DNA from: JBGPGW01 sp046349515
Lineage (GTDB): Bacteria > Pseudomonadota > Alphaproteobacteria > CADEGL01
Length of the DNA stretch: 64,000 nt
Reading direction: 5' to 3'
NCBI GenBank assembly: GCA_046349515.1
Contig: JAXMCE010000008.1
Location: forward strand, 105,082 to 169,081
In this document: piece by piece, positions 16,389-28,506 of the stretch
How positions within the stretch are numbered: the stretch's first letter is position 1
Layout: each line of letters opens with the position of its first letter
Made by a program: the position numbers and the translations under genes
The notes under the pieces: model-generated
Told to the model about the DNA's origin: nothing
Database searches by the model: none
The model's input: only the letters and a program-made list of their open reading frames with translations

Positions 16389-18185
16389 GCCCTTCGTCAC
16401 GACCTTCGCCGAGCGCGGCCGGCTCATCGTCGCCGCGGCGAATGGCGCGGCCGAGGAATCCGGCATCGGCCCCGGCCTGCCGCTCGCCGACGCCCAGGCC
16501 CTTCTCCCCAGCCTCGCGAGTCTCCCGGCCGACCCCAAGGCCGATGCGGAAGCGCTCGCGGCCTTGGCCGAGTGGTGCCAGCGCTACACGCCGTCGGTCG
16601 GGATCAGCGGCAGCGACGGGCTCTTCCTCGACATCACCGGCTGCGCCCATCTCATGGGCGGGGAGGAAGCGCTCGGGGCCGATCTTCTCGACCGGCTCGA
16701 GGGCTTCGGCTTCACGGCGCGCGCCGCCGCGGCCCACACGCCCGGCGCCGCCTGGGCCTTCGCCCACTTCGCCCTCGGCACGGAGCGGTTCGCCTCTGTC
16801 TTGTGCAGCGCACATATCGCTGCAGCAAAAAATTCGTTGTGCGCACAACAAAATTCATTGTGCGCAGCAAAGCCGCGAATCCCTTCCCTCTTTCCCCTCC
16901 CCGATGGCGAGGATGTGGTGCGCGGATTGCTGGCACCGCTCCCCGTCGCGGCCTTGCGGATCTCGCCCGCCCATGAAGCGGAGCTGAAGCGCCTCGGCTT
17001 GAAGCGCATCGGCGATCTCTATGCCATTCCGCGCGCAGGCCTCGTCCGGCGTTTCGGCGACGCGCTCGCCCTCCGCCTCGACCAGGCCGTGGGCCATGTG
17101 GCGGAGCCCATCTCCCCGCGCTGTCCCTCGGACCCTGACCTCCTCCGCCATGCCTTCGCCGAGCCCGTCCGCGAACGCGCGGTCATCGGCGCCGTGTTCG
17201 ACCGCCTGCTCGCGGGCCTTTGCGAGCGCCTCGAGCGCAAGGGGCTCGGCATCCGCCGGCTCGATTTCACCCTTTACCGCACCGACGGCACGCGTGCCGC
17301 GGCCGAGGCCCGCACCAGCCGGCCAGCGCTCGACACGAAGCACCTGGCGCGCCTCTTCCAGGACAAGCTCGACCGCCTCGACCCCGGCCTTGGGGTCGAC
17401 CTCGCCACCTTGAGCGCGCCCTTGAGCGAACCCTTCTGCCTGCGTCAGACGAGCGGGCTTGCCCCCGCCGCGTCTCGTCCGGCGCAGCATGCGGTCGACG
17501 AGCTCGCCCCGCTCGTCGACCGCCTCGACAACCGCCTCGGCCCCGGCACGGCACGGCGCCTCGTGGCTGCGGAGAGCCACATCCCCGAGCGCGCTGTCCT
17601 CCGCCGCCCTCCTTTCTCGGCGGGTCCGCGCGCCAGGGCGCCGTCCGCACCGCCGAACAACCAGCCGCCGCGGCCCGTGCGCCTCTTCAATCCGCCCGAG
17701 CCGATCGAGGCCATGGCGCCCGTTCCCGACCACCCGCCGGTGCTCTTCCGCTGGCGCACCCACCTCCACCGGGTGAAGTCGGCGGAGGGGCCAGAGCGCA
17801 TCGCACCGGAATGGTGGAATCCCAATGACTGGCCGCGCGCGACCCCTTTGCGTGACGCAAAAGAAGGCGCGGCAAACGCCGCGCCCGGTTTGCGTGACGC
17901 GGATATAGACGCGGCGAACGCCGCGCCTGGGCGCATCGCACCGGAATGGTGGAATCCCAAAGACCGGCCGGACGCAATCTCGTTGCGTGACGGAGAAGAA
18001 GGCGCGGCGAACGCCGCCGCGACCCCTTCACGTGACGCGGACATCGGCGCGGCGAACGCCGCGCCCGGCCGGACCCGCGACTACTACCGGGTCGAGGATG
18101 AGGACGGACGGCGGTTCTGGCTGTTCCGGCGCGGCCTCTATCAGCCCGGCGCCCGGCCCGACTGGTTCCTCCACGGCCTTTTCCC

Positions 18186-18189
<4 letters not shown>
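16309..18189 (+). CDS. imuB: ImuB, catalytically inactive Y-family polymerase homologue
   Basis: 626 residues from ATG 16309 (MKRVLSLWLPRF, the usual ImuB opening; an upstream frame extension was rejected). The family resembles DinB but lacks polymerase carboxylates: the SIDE-type motif reads GSDGLFLDITG without the Glu. ImuB bridges ImuA, DnaE2 and the beta clamp. Two insertions make it long: a palindrome-rich stretch encoding NSLCAQQNSLCAA (about 16825-16870), and a 135-base in-frame tandem duplication before TRDYYRVEDEDG near the C-terminus (17796-18068). The stop overlaps the dnaE2 start as ATGA. Confidence 0.92.
17796..18068 (+). repeat. In-frame tandem duplication with nested palindromes inside imuB
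   Basis: A 30-base sequence is repeated perfectly at 17796-17825 and 17931-17960, 135 bases apart; the rest of each unit is diverged but alignable. Each unit encodes RIAPEWWNP followed by two copies of a short peptide, LRDA(x)nAANAAPG-like. At DNA level the short peptide comes from near-palindromes such as GGCGCGGCGAACGCCGCGCC, found at the end of both units. RIAPEWW and TRDYYRVED are normally close together in ImuB, so the insert expands a conserved C-terminal region. Confidence 0.85.
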
Positions 18190-21569
<3,380 letters not shown>

Positions 21570-21602
21570 GCGCCGATGACCGCCGATCGAAAGGACCGAG
21601 CC

Positions 21603-22028
21603 ATGGAGCAACGCTTGAGCCTCATCACCCTCGGCGTCCGCGACATCGCGCGCAGCCGGCGCTTCTACGAGGCGCTGGGATGGAGAGCCTCCTCCGCCAG
21701 CATGGAGAGCGTCGTGTTCTTCCAGCTCGGCGGCATCGGCCTCGCGCTTTACGGGCGCGAGCCGCTCGCGGCGGATGCGGGCCTTGCGGCCGACGGCAGC
21801 GGATTCGGCGGCATCACGCTCGCCCATAACGTGCGAAGCCGCGAGGAGGTCGACGCCACCCTCGCGCATGCCGCCGCCTCCGGCGCGCGCATCCTCAAGC
21901 CGGCCGGCAAGGTCTTCTGGGGCGGCTACTCCGGCCATTTCGCCGATCCCGACGGCCACCCTTGGGAAGTCGCGTGGAATCCCGGCTTCCCTCTCAGCCC
22001 CAACGGCGCGCTCCACCTGCCGCGCTGA
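21603..22028 (+). CDS. VOC/glyoxalase-superfamily protein
   Basis: 141 residues from ATG 21603 (an in-frame start 27 bases earlier is possible). Two beta-alpha-beta-beta-beta halves of the vicinal-oxygen-chelate fold are seen: LSLITLGVRDIARSRRFYEALGW, and GGYSGHFADPDGHPWEVAWNP, the latter given in part. DPDGHPWEV carries the usual final metal-ligand Glu region. The group includes glyoxalases, dioxygenases and resistance proteins, and the substrate is not deducible. It follows dnaE2 by 33 bases but has its own ribosome site (AAAGGA), so it may or may not be SOS-induced by read-through. Confidence 0.83.
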   Translation: MEQRLSLITLGVRDIARSRRFYEALGWRASSASMESVVFFQLGGIGLALYGREPLAADAGLAADGSGFGGITLAHNVRSREEVDATLAHAAASGARILKPAGKVFWGGYSGHFADPDGHPWEVAWNPGFPLSPNGALHLPR

Positions 22029-22140
22029 CCGGTCCGTCGCGGCCGGTCCCTCGGACGGCAATCCGTTCGTCCTTGCCCCTGCCGCGAAGCCTCGTCATCG
22101 TCCGGCAAGGACGGCTGGCGAGGGACCGGAAGGAGTTTGC

Positions 22141-23196
22141 ATGCGTCCCACACTGCGCGTCGCGGAGGCCGATCTTCGCGCGCTCACCGAACGCCTCCTC
22201 GCCGCGGCCGGAGCCAGCGAGGAGAACGCGCGCGAGGCGGCGGAGATCTTCGTTGACGCCGACGTCAAAGGCATCGGCGCGCAAGGAATCGACTACATGT
22301 ACTACATCCTCGATTCCTTGAAGCGCGGCCTCGTCGACGGGCGCGCGCGGCCGCGCCTTCTCCGCGAGACGCCGTCGACGGCGTTGATCGATGGCGCGCG
22401 CGGGCTCGGCCAGCCCGCCGCCCTCATGGCCGTGCGCATCGCGAGCGAAAAGGCGCGCACGACCGGCACCGCGACCGTCGCCATCGGCAATTCGACCGAC
22501 ATCTTCATGATCGGCGCCTATGCCGAGCGGATCGCGCGGGGCGGCCTGATCGGCCTCGTCATGACCTCGGGTGCGCCGCTCGTCCATCCCCATGGCGGAG
22601 TCGAGCGCCTTTTGAGCACCAATCCGCTGGCCTTCGGATTCCCGCGGCGCGGCGAGGACCCGCTCGTCTTCGACATGGCGACGAGCGCGCTCGCAAGCTC
22701 GCGCATCCGCCAGGCCGCCTATCACGGCGAGCATGTGCCGCCCGGCACCGGCATCGGCCCCGACGGCAAGCCCACGACCGAGGCGGCGGCGATCCGAAAA
22801 GGCGCCATCGGCCCCATGGCGGGGCACAAGGGCTTCGGCCTCGCCCTCGCCGTGGCGCTCCTTTGCGGGCCGCTCTCGGGCAGCGCGATCGGGCCCGAGA
22901 TGGACGGCTGGCAGCATGAGGGCGAGACCAAGACGCAGGGCCACTTCTTCTATGCGGTCGATCCCGCGAGCTTCGTCGACCCCCTTCAGTTCATCGCCCG
23001 CGAAGAATGGTATCTCGACACGATCAAGAACTCGAAGAAGGCGGACGGCGTCGATGCGATCCGCATTCCGGGCGAGCGCGCGGCGGCGACGCGCCGCCGG
23101 CAGCGGCGCGAGGGCATCGAGGTTCTCACCGAAACCTGGCGGCGGATCGAAGGCCATGCCAAGGAGCTCGGCGTCGCCATGCCGAGGACGTCATGA
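22141..23196 (+). CDS. LDH2/MDH2-family oxidoreductase homologue with altered active site
   Basis: 351 residues from ATG 22141, with AAGGAG upstream. The fold is the malate/L-lactate dehydrogenase (YlbC/YiaK) family: NPLAFGFPRRGEDPLVFDMATS and GHKGFGLALAVALLCGPLSG are characteristic, the first shown partly. Family enzymes are NAD(P)-dependent 2-hydroxyacid or imine reductases. Two usually conserved His are missing: the DSHG motif reads GAQG (Gln48) and the NSNHFG motif reads NSTDIF (Asp120). Either the reaction differs or the protein is not a dehydrogenase. A small secreted-protein gene starts 19 bases later. Confidence 0.85.
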   Translation: MRPTLRVAEADLRALTERLLAAAGASEENAREAAEIFVDADVKGIGAQGIDYMYYILDSLKRGLVDGRARPRLLRETPSTALIDGARGLGQPAALMAVRIASEKARTTGTATVAIGNSTDIFMIGAYAERIARGGLIGLVMTSGAPLVHPHGGVERLLSTNPLAFGFPRRGEDPLVFDMATSALASSRIRQAAYHGEHVPPGTGIGPDGKPTTEAAAIRKGAIGPMAGHKGFGLALAVALLCGPLSGSAIGPEMDGWQHEGETKTQGHFFYAVDPASFVDPLQFIAREEWYLDTIKNSKKADGVDAIRIPGERAAATRRRQRREGIEVLTETWRRIEGHAKELGVAMPRTS

Positions 23197-23215
23197 ACAA
23201 GAAGCGTGATGAACA

Positions 23216-23602
23216 ATGAAGCGCGCCTTGCTCGCCTTCGTTCTGTTTCTCGCGGCCGCTTCGGTCCCGTTGACGGCCAATGCGATGTCCGTGCGCAAGT
23301 TCCAGGAGCTTGACGCGGCCGCGGCCGGAAAGCCCGAGGCGTCCGGTTACGACATGTATCTTCGTGGGCTTTATGAGGCCATCACGGCGTTCAACGCCGA
23401 TGCCGAGCGGCGCCAAGGCCACGCGCTCTACTGCATGCCGCGGAGCGTCAACGTCGCCCCCGTCAACCTTCGCGAGATGATCCGGACCAGGAGCGCGCGT
23501 CTCAAGCGCTCGCTTTCGAGCGGCGAATTCGAGGCGCTTCTCGATTCGGACCTCGCGCTCTTCCTCCTCGACGGCTTCCGCGAGGGATTTCCCTGCGGGT
23601 AG
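23216..23602 (+). CDS. Small secreted protein, Rap1a/Tai-immunity-like
   Basis: 128 residues with a clear signal peptide (MKRALLAFVLFLAAASVPLTANA). The mature part has two cysteines, in ALYCMP (Cys73) and the terminal FPCG (Cys127), likely disulfide-bonded. The layout YLRGLYEAI ... YCMPRSVNV ... LFLLDGFREGFPC resembles the Rap1a/Tai family, which includes type VI immunity proteins and many periplasmic proteins of unknown role. No T6SS gene is in the window, so an immunity role is not supported by context. Followed by the convergent lysE-type gene. Confidence 0.7.
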   Translation: MKRALLAFVLFLAAASVPLTANAMSVRKFQELDAAAAGKPEASGYDMYLRGLYEAITAFNADAERRQGHALYCMPRSVNVAPVNLREMIRTRSARLKRSLSSGEFEALLDSDLALFLLDGFREGFPCG

Positions 23603-23707
23603 TCATCTCGACAATGGATCAGTTCGCGTGCGGTGTTCTCGCGGCAAGAACAGCCGCCGTTACCACGGCCAGCGTGTCACACGAGGCGTAAGAGCCACCT
23701 CATGCGT

Positions 23708-24304
23708 TCAGCGAAAGATCATCGCGACCGACGCGGCGAGAGCGAGCCCCATGACCACGTTGAAGAGGCGCGCGCTCCGGCGATCTCGAAGCAGTCGCTG
23801 CACGGCGGCGCCGAGGCAGAGCCAGACAAGCCCGCTCGGAAACGCCGCAGCGAAGAACAGCGCGCCGAATTCACTCGCTTGAGCGAGCGGATCGCCTGCC
23901 GCCGCCTCAAGGTACGCGGCCGCCGCGCTCACGGCGACGAGCCACCCCTTGGGATTGACCCATTGAAATGCCGCCGCTCCGAGAAAACCGATGGGCTTCG
24001 CATCGCTTGTCTCCGCAGCATGTCCCGCCGTCGCGATCTTCCAGGCAAGCCACAGCAGGAAGGCCGCCCCGCCCCACTTCAACGCCGTGAGCATCATCGG
24101 CTGGGCGACGACGATCTCGCCAAGCCCCAGCGCACTGGCGAACAGCAACAGAGCCATGCCGGTGGAAGCGCCAATCACGCACGGCACGCCGCGCCAGACG
24201 CCCACCGCCGATCCGGTCGCAATGATCATCGTATTGCTCGGCCCCGGCGTTATGGCCGCGACCAGCGCAAAGACGAGGAAGGCTCCGGCTTGATCGAGCG
24301 TCAT
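23708..24304 (-). CDS. LysE/RhtB-family amino-acid exporter
   Basis: 198 residues, five to six hydrophobic segments. The N-terminal LVAAITPGPSNTMIIATGSAVG is the LysE signature (P-G-P-N/S), shown in part; AFQWVNPKGWL is the second conserved motif. The family exports amino acids or derivatives from the cytoplasm. It is divergent from an AraC-type regulator with only about 50 bases between starts, a common arrangement in which the regulator controls the exporter. The exported compound is unknown. Confidence 0.88.
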   Translation of the reverse strand: MTLDQAGAFLVFALVAAITPGPSNTMIIATGSAVGVWRGVPCVIGASTGMALLLFASALGLGEIVVAQPMMLTALKWGGAAFLLWLAWKIATAGHAAETSDAKPIGFLGAAAFQWVNPKGWLVAVSAAAAYLEAAAGDPLAQASEFGALFFAAAFPSGLVWLCLGAAVQRLLRDRRSARLFNVVMGLALAASVAMIFR

Positions 24305-24351
24305 CGTCGCCTGACCGGGTCTGTTGGCTCCTTGCCGTCAAACACCCTATT

Positions 24352-25197
24352 GTGGACCTAACGTCTCGTCTTGAACGTTTGTGCGCGTGGAGCCGCATGC
24401 GGATCAGTCGGATACGGACAGCGCCGCCGAAGAGCGGCGTCACGCGCATGGCCGTGTTCTTTCGCGGGTATTCGTACTCGCCGCACAGGCACGACAGCTA
24501 CGCGATCGGCGTGACGACCGCTGGCGTCCAGGCCTTCACCTATCGAGGCGTCGCTTGCAACAGCCAACCGGGCCAGGTCTTCGTCCTGCACCCGGACGAG
24601 CGACACGACGGGCGGGCCGGCGACGACCGCGGCTTCGGCTATCGCATCGCCTACATCGACCCGTCGCTCATTCTCCAATCCCGCGGCGGGAGGGCGCTGC
24701 CGTTCCTCCGCGAGCCAGTGTCCGGCGACCGGCGGCTGTACGAGGCCGTCCTCGATGTTCTCGCGGAACCTGACGACGGTCCGGACGAAATCGAGACAGT
24801 CTCGAACCTGGCCGCGCTGTCCGATGCGTTGTCAGACTTGGCCCGGCTCCCGCCCCCGCCGACAATGACGGTGGATTGGCGAGCCGTCGGAACCGTTCGG
24901 GACTTCCTCCTCAACACACAGGACTCAAAGATCTCGATCGCCCAACTCGAAGCCATGTCCGCGCTGAACCGCTGGCAACTCGCGCGTCAATTCCGCGCGG
25001 CTTACGGCGTCAGCCCGTCACGCTTTCGCGTGCTCCGCCGCCTCGAACGCGCGCGCGATCTCCTCGCGCGTGCGCATTCCCTTGCGGACGTCTCGTTCAC
25101 CTGCGGTTTTGCCGATCAGGCCCACTTCTCGCGGCAATTCCGGCGCGCCTACGGCCTCTCGCCGGGCCAATGGCGCCGGCTTGCCAAAGGCGGTTGA
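24352..25197 (+). CDS. AraC-family transcriptional regulator
   Basis: 281 residues if started at GTG 24352, or 266 from ATG 24397 (MRISRIRT). An N-terminal cupin-type sensor domain (YSPHRHDSYAIGVTTAGVQ, then GQVFVLHPDERHDG) is followed by two helix-turn-helix units at the C-terminus (ISIAQLEAMSALNRWQLARQF and DVSFTCGFADQAHFSRQFR, the first given in part). AraC proteins of this form (AraC_E_bind/cupin) activate exporter or catabolic genes upon ligand binding. The divergent lysE-type gene is the likely target. Confidence 0.88.
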   Translation: MDLTSRLERLCAWSRMRISRIRTAPPKSGVTRMAVFFRGYSYSPHRHDSYAIGVTTAGVQAFTYRGVACNSQPGQVFVLHPDERHDGRAGDDRGFGYRIAYIDPSLILQSRGGRALPFLREPVSGDRRLYEAVLDVLAEPDDGPDEIETVSNLAALSDALSDLARLPPPPTMTVDWRAVGTVRDFLLNTQDSKISIAQLEAMSALNRWQLARQFRAAYGVSPSRFRVLRRLERARDLLARAHSLADVSFTCGFADQAHFSRQFRRAYGLSPGQWRRLAKGG

Positions 25198-25201
25198 GCA
25201 A

Positions 25202-26458
25202 TCAGGTCGCCCCTCGCTCGTCGGCACCCGCAAGCGTCGTGACGATCCAGGTCTTGGCACTCAGGGTCCGGTGAACGGGGCATTTGTCGGCGATCTCCAT
25301 GAGGCGCGTCGTCTGGTCTCCGTCCAGCGCTCCCTCGAGCGCGATCGCCCGGTCGATGCGGTCGACGAGCCCTTCCTTCGTCTCGCATTCGGCGCAATCC
25401 GCGGCATGCACCTTGCCGTGAGTGAGCGTGACCGTGACACGCTCGAGCGGCCAGGACTTCCGGTCGGCGTAAAGGCGGAGCGTCATGGCGGTGCAGGCGC
25501 CGAGCGCCGCCGCGAGATAGTCGTAGGGGCTGGGCCCCGTGTCGGTGCCGCCCGACTCGGCCGGCTCGTCGGCGCGCAAGCGATGGCGGCCAACGGCCAC
25601 GAGCTCAGTGAATTTGCCCTCGCGCGTCTCGGCGACCATCACGCTGCCGCGCGGCGGCTTGAGGTCGAGGCTCGAATCCTTGGCCGCGGGCGCGGCGCTC
25701 GCACCGATGTAGCGCGACGCCCAGGCCGCGAGCACCGATCCCACATAGACCGCATCGCTCCGCCGCGAGAGAAGGTGATCCGCGTCATCGAGCGAGATGA
25801 AGCTCTTCGGATGCTTCGCCGCCTGGAAGATCTGGCCTGCGTTCTCGATCCCGACGGTCGCGTCGCGCGGCGCATGGAACACGAGGAGCGCCTTCCCGAG
25901 ATGGGCCAGGGTCGCATCGAGCTTGTGCGTCTTGATGTCGTCGAGGAACTGCTTCTTGATGCGGAACGGGCGGCCGGCGATGTGGACTTCGGCCTCGCCC
26001 TTGGCCTCGATCTCGGGCGCGGCATCCGTGAAGAGATGACCGAGATGGACAGGATCGGCCGGCGCGCCGATCGTGGCCACGGCCACCGCTTCCGGAACCC
26101 GCGCCGCCGCCGCGATCACGGCGGCACCGCCGAGACTGTGCCCGATGAGAATCTTGGGCGCCATTTGACGCTCGCGAAGGAAATCCACCGCGTGCACGAG
26201 GTCCTCGACGTTCGAGGCGAAGTTGGTGTTGGCGAAGTCGCCCTCGCTGGCGCCAAGGCCCGTGAAGTCGAAGCGGAAGACGGCGAATCCGTGCTCGGTC
26301 AGGGTCTCGGCGATCCGGCTCGCGGCGAAGATGTCCTTGGAGCAGGTGAAGCAGTGGGCGAAGAGCGCGTAGGCGAGCGGCTCGCCCGCGGGCCGGTCGA
26401 GGCGCGCCGCGAGCCTGTCTCCCTGCGCGCCCGTGAATTCGACCTTCTCGCTTCTCAT
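25202..26458 (-). CDS. Alpha/beta-hydrolase fused to OsmC-type domain
   Basis: 418 residues; the start was moved to ATG 26458, which has GGAG eight bases before it. The N-terminal half is an alpha/beta hydrolase: nucleophile elbow GHSLGG and acid/His region near DDADHLL. The C-terminal half is OsmC-like, with the two reactive cysteines in GACTAM and CPVHRTL and the CAECETKEG insert. OsmC proteins reduce organic hydroperoxides with a Cys pair. The fusion is known in bacteria, but its substrate is not; a hydrolase delivering or releasing a peroxide or thioester is speculation. It is convergent with the araC gene, 4 bases away. Confidence 0.9.
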   Translation of the reverse strand: MRSEKVEFTGAQGDRLAARLDRPAGEPLAYALFAHCFTCSKDIFAASRIAETLTEHGFAVFRFDFTGLGASEGDFANTNFASNVEDLVHAVDFLRERQMAPKILIGHSLGGAAVIAAAARVPEAVAVATIGAPADPVHLGHLFTDAAPEIEAKGEAEVHIAGRPFRIKKQFLDDIKTHKLDATLAHLGKALLVFHAPRDATVGIENAGQIFQAAKHPKSFISLDDADHLLSRRSDAVYVGSVLAAWASRYIGASAAPAAKDSSLDLKPPRGSVMVAETREGKFTELVAVGRHRLRADEPAESGGTDTGPSPYDYLAAALGACTAMTLRLYADRKSWPLERVTVTLTHGKVHAADCAECETKEGLVDRIDRAIALEGALDGDQTTRLMEIADKCPVHRTLSAKTWIVTTLAGADERGAT

Positions 26459-26587
26459 GGCGGTCTCCATCGTTCGGCGGAGCGGAACGGCGATTGTAGT
26501 CAAGGCCCGGCTCACCAGGTATCGCCCTCATGCTTGCCGTCCCGGTCCGGACGGGATTAGCGTCCGTTCCGACAGGGAGAAGCGCGA

Positions 26588-27709
26588 GTGAGCGACGACA
26601 CCATCGAACGCGTGCGGGTCTACACGGTCGGCCCGAACCCGCCGCAATTCCGCTGGGCGCGCGACATGAAGCCGCAATACGTGACCCTCACGCTCATCCG
26701 CGTGACGACGAGGGGAGGCCTCGAGGGTATCGGCGCCGAGATGACCTATAGCGGCGCCGGCTTCGACCGGAGCCTCGCCGAGTCCTTGCGCCTCCTCGTG
26801 CCCTCGCTCGTGGGCGCGCGGGCGGTCGATCGGGCGGCCGTCCGCGCGCGCGTCATCCACGACGGCGGCGGCGCCTCGCACCGGGCGCTCGGCCTCATCG
26901 ACATCGCGCTCTGGGACATCACGGGGAAGGCGGCCGGGCTGCCGCTCTACCGCATGCTCGGCGATGCCCGCGACCGGATCCCATCCTATGCCAGCACCAA
27001 CACGCTCGACGACACGGCCGCCTATCTCGATCTCGTGGCCGAGCTGATCGAGAAGGGATTTCGCGCCATCAAATTCCATTGCTGGTGCGACTACGCCTAC
27101 GACCGGCCGATGGTCGAGGCGGTCGCCAAGCGCTACGGCGGCGCGGGCGTGCGGTTCATGCTGGACACGGAGCAGCGTTACTCCCGCGCCGAGGCCATGC
27201 GCATGGCGCGTCTCCTCGAGGAATGCGATTACGAATGGTTCGAGGCACCGCTCCCCGACGAAGACCTCGACGGCTACCGGGAGCTACGGGAAAAGACGCG
27301 CGTGCCGATCCTTCCCGCCGGCAACATGATCGTCGATCCGCCGCTCATCGAGCACGCGCTCCGTCTCGGCGCGTGGAGTGCCGTCCGCGTCTCGGCGGCG
27401 CGCGCGGGCGGCATCAGCCAGGCCCTGAAGGCCATCGCCTTGGCCGATGCGCACGGCGTGCCGGCCGAACTCCAGAGCTGGGGCTTCACCCTCATCCAGG
27501 CGACGAACCTCCACCTCATGCTCGCGCATCCCCATTGCAACTACTTCGAGCAGCCCTACCCTTACGAGGCGCACGACTTCGCGGCCGATCATGTCATCCG
27601 CACGGATAGCGACGGCCTCGTGCGGCTGCCTGATGCGCCCGGCCTCGCGATCGGCATGGACTGGCAGGCGGTCGAGGCGAAGACGCTTTTGACCTTCGAG
27701 GTTTCGTAA
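26588..27709 (+). CDS. Enolase-superfamily (mandelate racemase/MLE-like) protein, active site altered
   Basis: 373 residues. The capping domain is followed by a (beta/alpha)8 barrel with ALGLIDIALWDITGKAAGLP as the family signature. Expected catalytic positions are partly changed. KxK reads K162-F-H164, metal ligands are D193 (MLDTEQ), E219 (WFEAPL) and N246 in PAGN where Glu is usual (Asn at this site is known in glucarate dehydratases). The Asp of the His-Asp dyad appears as Ser269, and the expected His region reads AELQSW. It probably binds Mg2+ and an organic acid, but the reaction cannot be assigned. Confidence 0.85.
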   Translation: MSDDTIERVRVYTVGPNPPQFRWARDMKPQYVTLTLIRVTTRGGLEGIGAEMTYSGAGFDRSLAESLRLLVPSLVGARAVDRAAVRARVIHDGGGASHRALGLIDIALWDITGKAAGLPLYRMLGDARDRIPSYASTNTLDDTAAYLDLVAELIEKGFRAIKFHCWCDYAYDRPMVEAVAKRYGGAGVRFMLDTEQRYSRAEAMRMARLLEECDYEWFEAPLPDEDLDGYRELREKTRVPILPAGNMIVDPPLIEHALRLGAWSAVRVSAARAGGISQALKAIALADAHGVPAELQSWGFTLIQATNLHLMLAHPHCNYFEQPYPYEAHDFAADHVIRTDSDGLVRLPDAPGLAIGMDWQAVEAKTLLTFEVS

Positions 27710-27787
27710 GGCTCGCGCACGCCGCCCTTGCCTTCCTCCGGCGGCCATGCCACTAGCCGCGGCGGAACACGACAGCGCGAGGCAGGC

Positions 27788-28396
27788 ATGGACCGCGACG
27801 ACGTCGAGATCATCGAGAAAACAGCGGCCTTCGAGGGCTATTTCCGCATCGACCGCTATCGCTTGCGCCACAAGCGCTTCGAAGGCGGCTGGACCGACGA
27901 GATGACGCGCGAGGTCTTCGAGCGCGGCCACGCGGTCGCCGTGCTGCCCTACGACCCGGCTCGCGACTCCCTCGTCCTCATCGAGCAGTTCCGCATCGGC
28001 GCTTACGCGGAAGGGCGGGCACCCTGGCTCGTCGAGGTCGTCGCCGGCATCATCGAGGAGGGCGAGGATCCGGAAGAGGTCGCGCGCCGCGAGACCCTCG
28101 AGGAGACCGGCTGCACGCTTCTCGACCTCGTGCCCGTCGCCAACTTCCTCGTGAGCCCCGGCGGCACGACACAGAGCGTGAAGCTCTACTGCGGCCGGGT
28201 CGATGCGAGCCGCGCGGGCGGCATCCACGGCCTGGCCCATGAGCACGAGGACATCCGTGTCTTCGTCGAGCCCGCGGCGCGGATCCCCGAGCTCCTGGCT
28301 TCCTCCGCCGCCGGCGACGCGACGACGATCCTTTCGCTCCAATGGCTCATGCTCAACCGCGACGCGATCCGCTGGCGCTGGGCGGCACCCGTCTGA
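27788..28396 (+). CDS. Nudix hydrolase, ADP-ribose pyrophosphatase-like
   Basis: 202 residues from ATG 27788. A complete Nudix box is present: GIIEEGEDPEEVARRETLEE plus TG (G-x5-E-x7-R-E-x2-E-E-x-G), which binds Mg2+ and holds the catalytic Glu. The layout, ERGHAVAVLPYDP and LIEQFRIGAY before the box and SPGGTTQSVKLYCG after it, matches NudF/YffH-type ADP-ribose or GDP-mannose pyrophosphatases. It removes nucleoside-diphosphate-linked sugars. It stands about 110 bases ahead of the cysK operon. Confidence 0.88.
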   Translation: MDRDDVEIIEKTAAFEGYFRIDRYRLRHKRFEGGWTDEMTREVFERGHAVAVLPYDPARDSLVLIEQFRIGAYAEGRAPWLVEVVAGIIEEGEDPEEVARRETLEETGCTLLDLVPVANFLVSPGGTTQSVKLYCGRVDASRAGGIHGLAHEHEDIRVFVEPAARIPELLASSAAGDATTILSLQWLMLNRDAIRWRWAAPV

Positions 28397-28506
28397 CTCT
28401 TTTGCGAATTCGCCCGCTGCTCGCCGGGCCGCTCGCTTGATCCACCCGGAGCGCGACACTAGTCTTCTCGAATGGGCGAAACGCCGCGCCCGATGAGGAG
28501 CAGGTG

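Noticed and set aside
23216..23602. Type VI secretion immunity protein
   Set aside because: Only the secreted two-Cys layout is shared; there is no effector or T6SS gene nearby.
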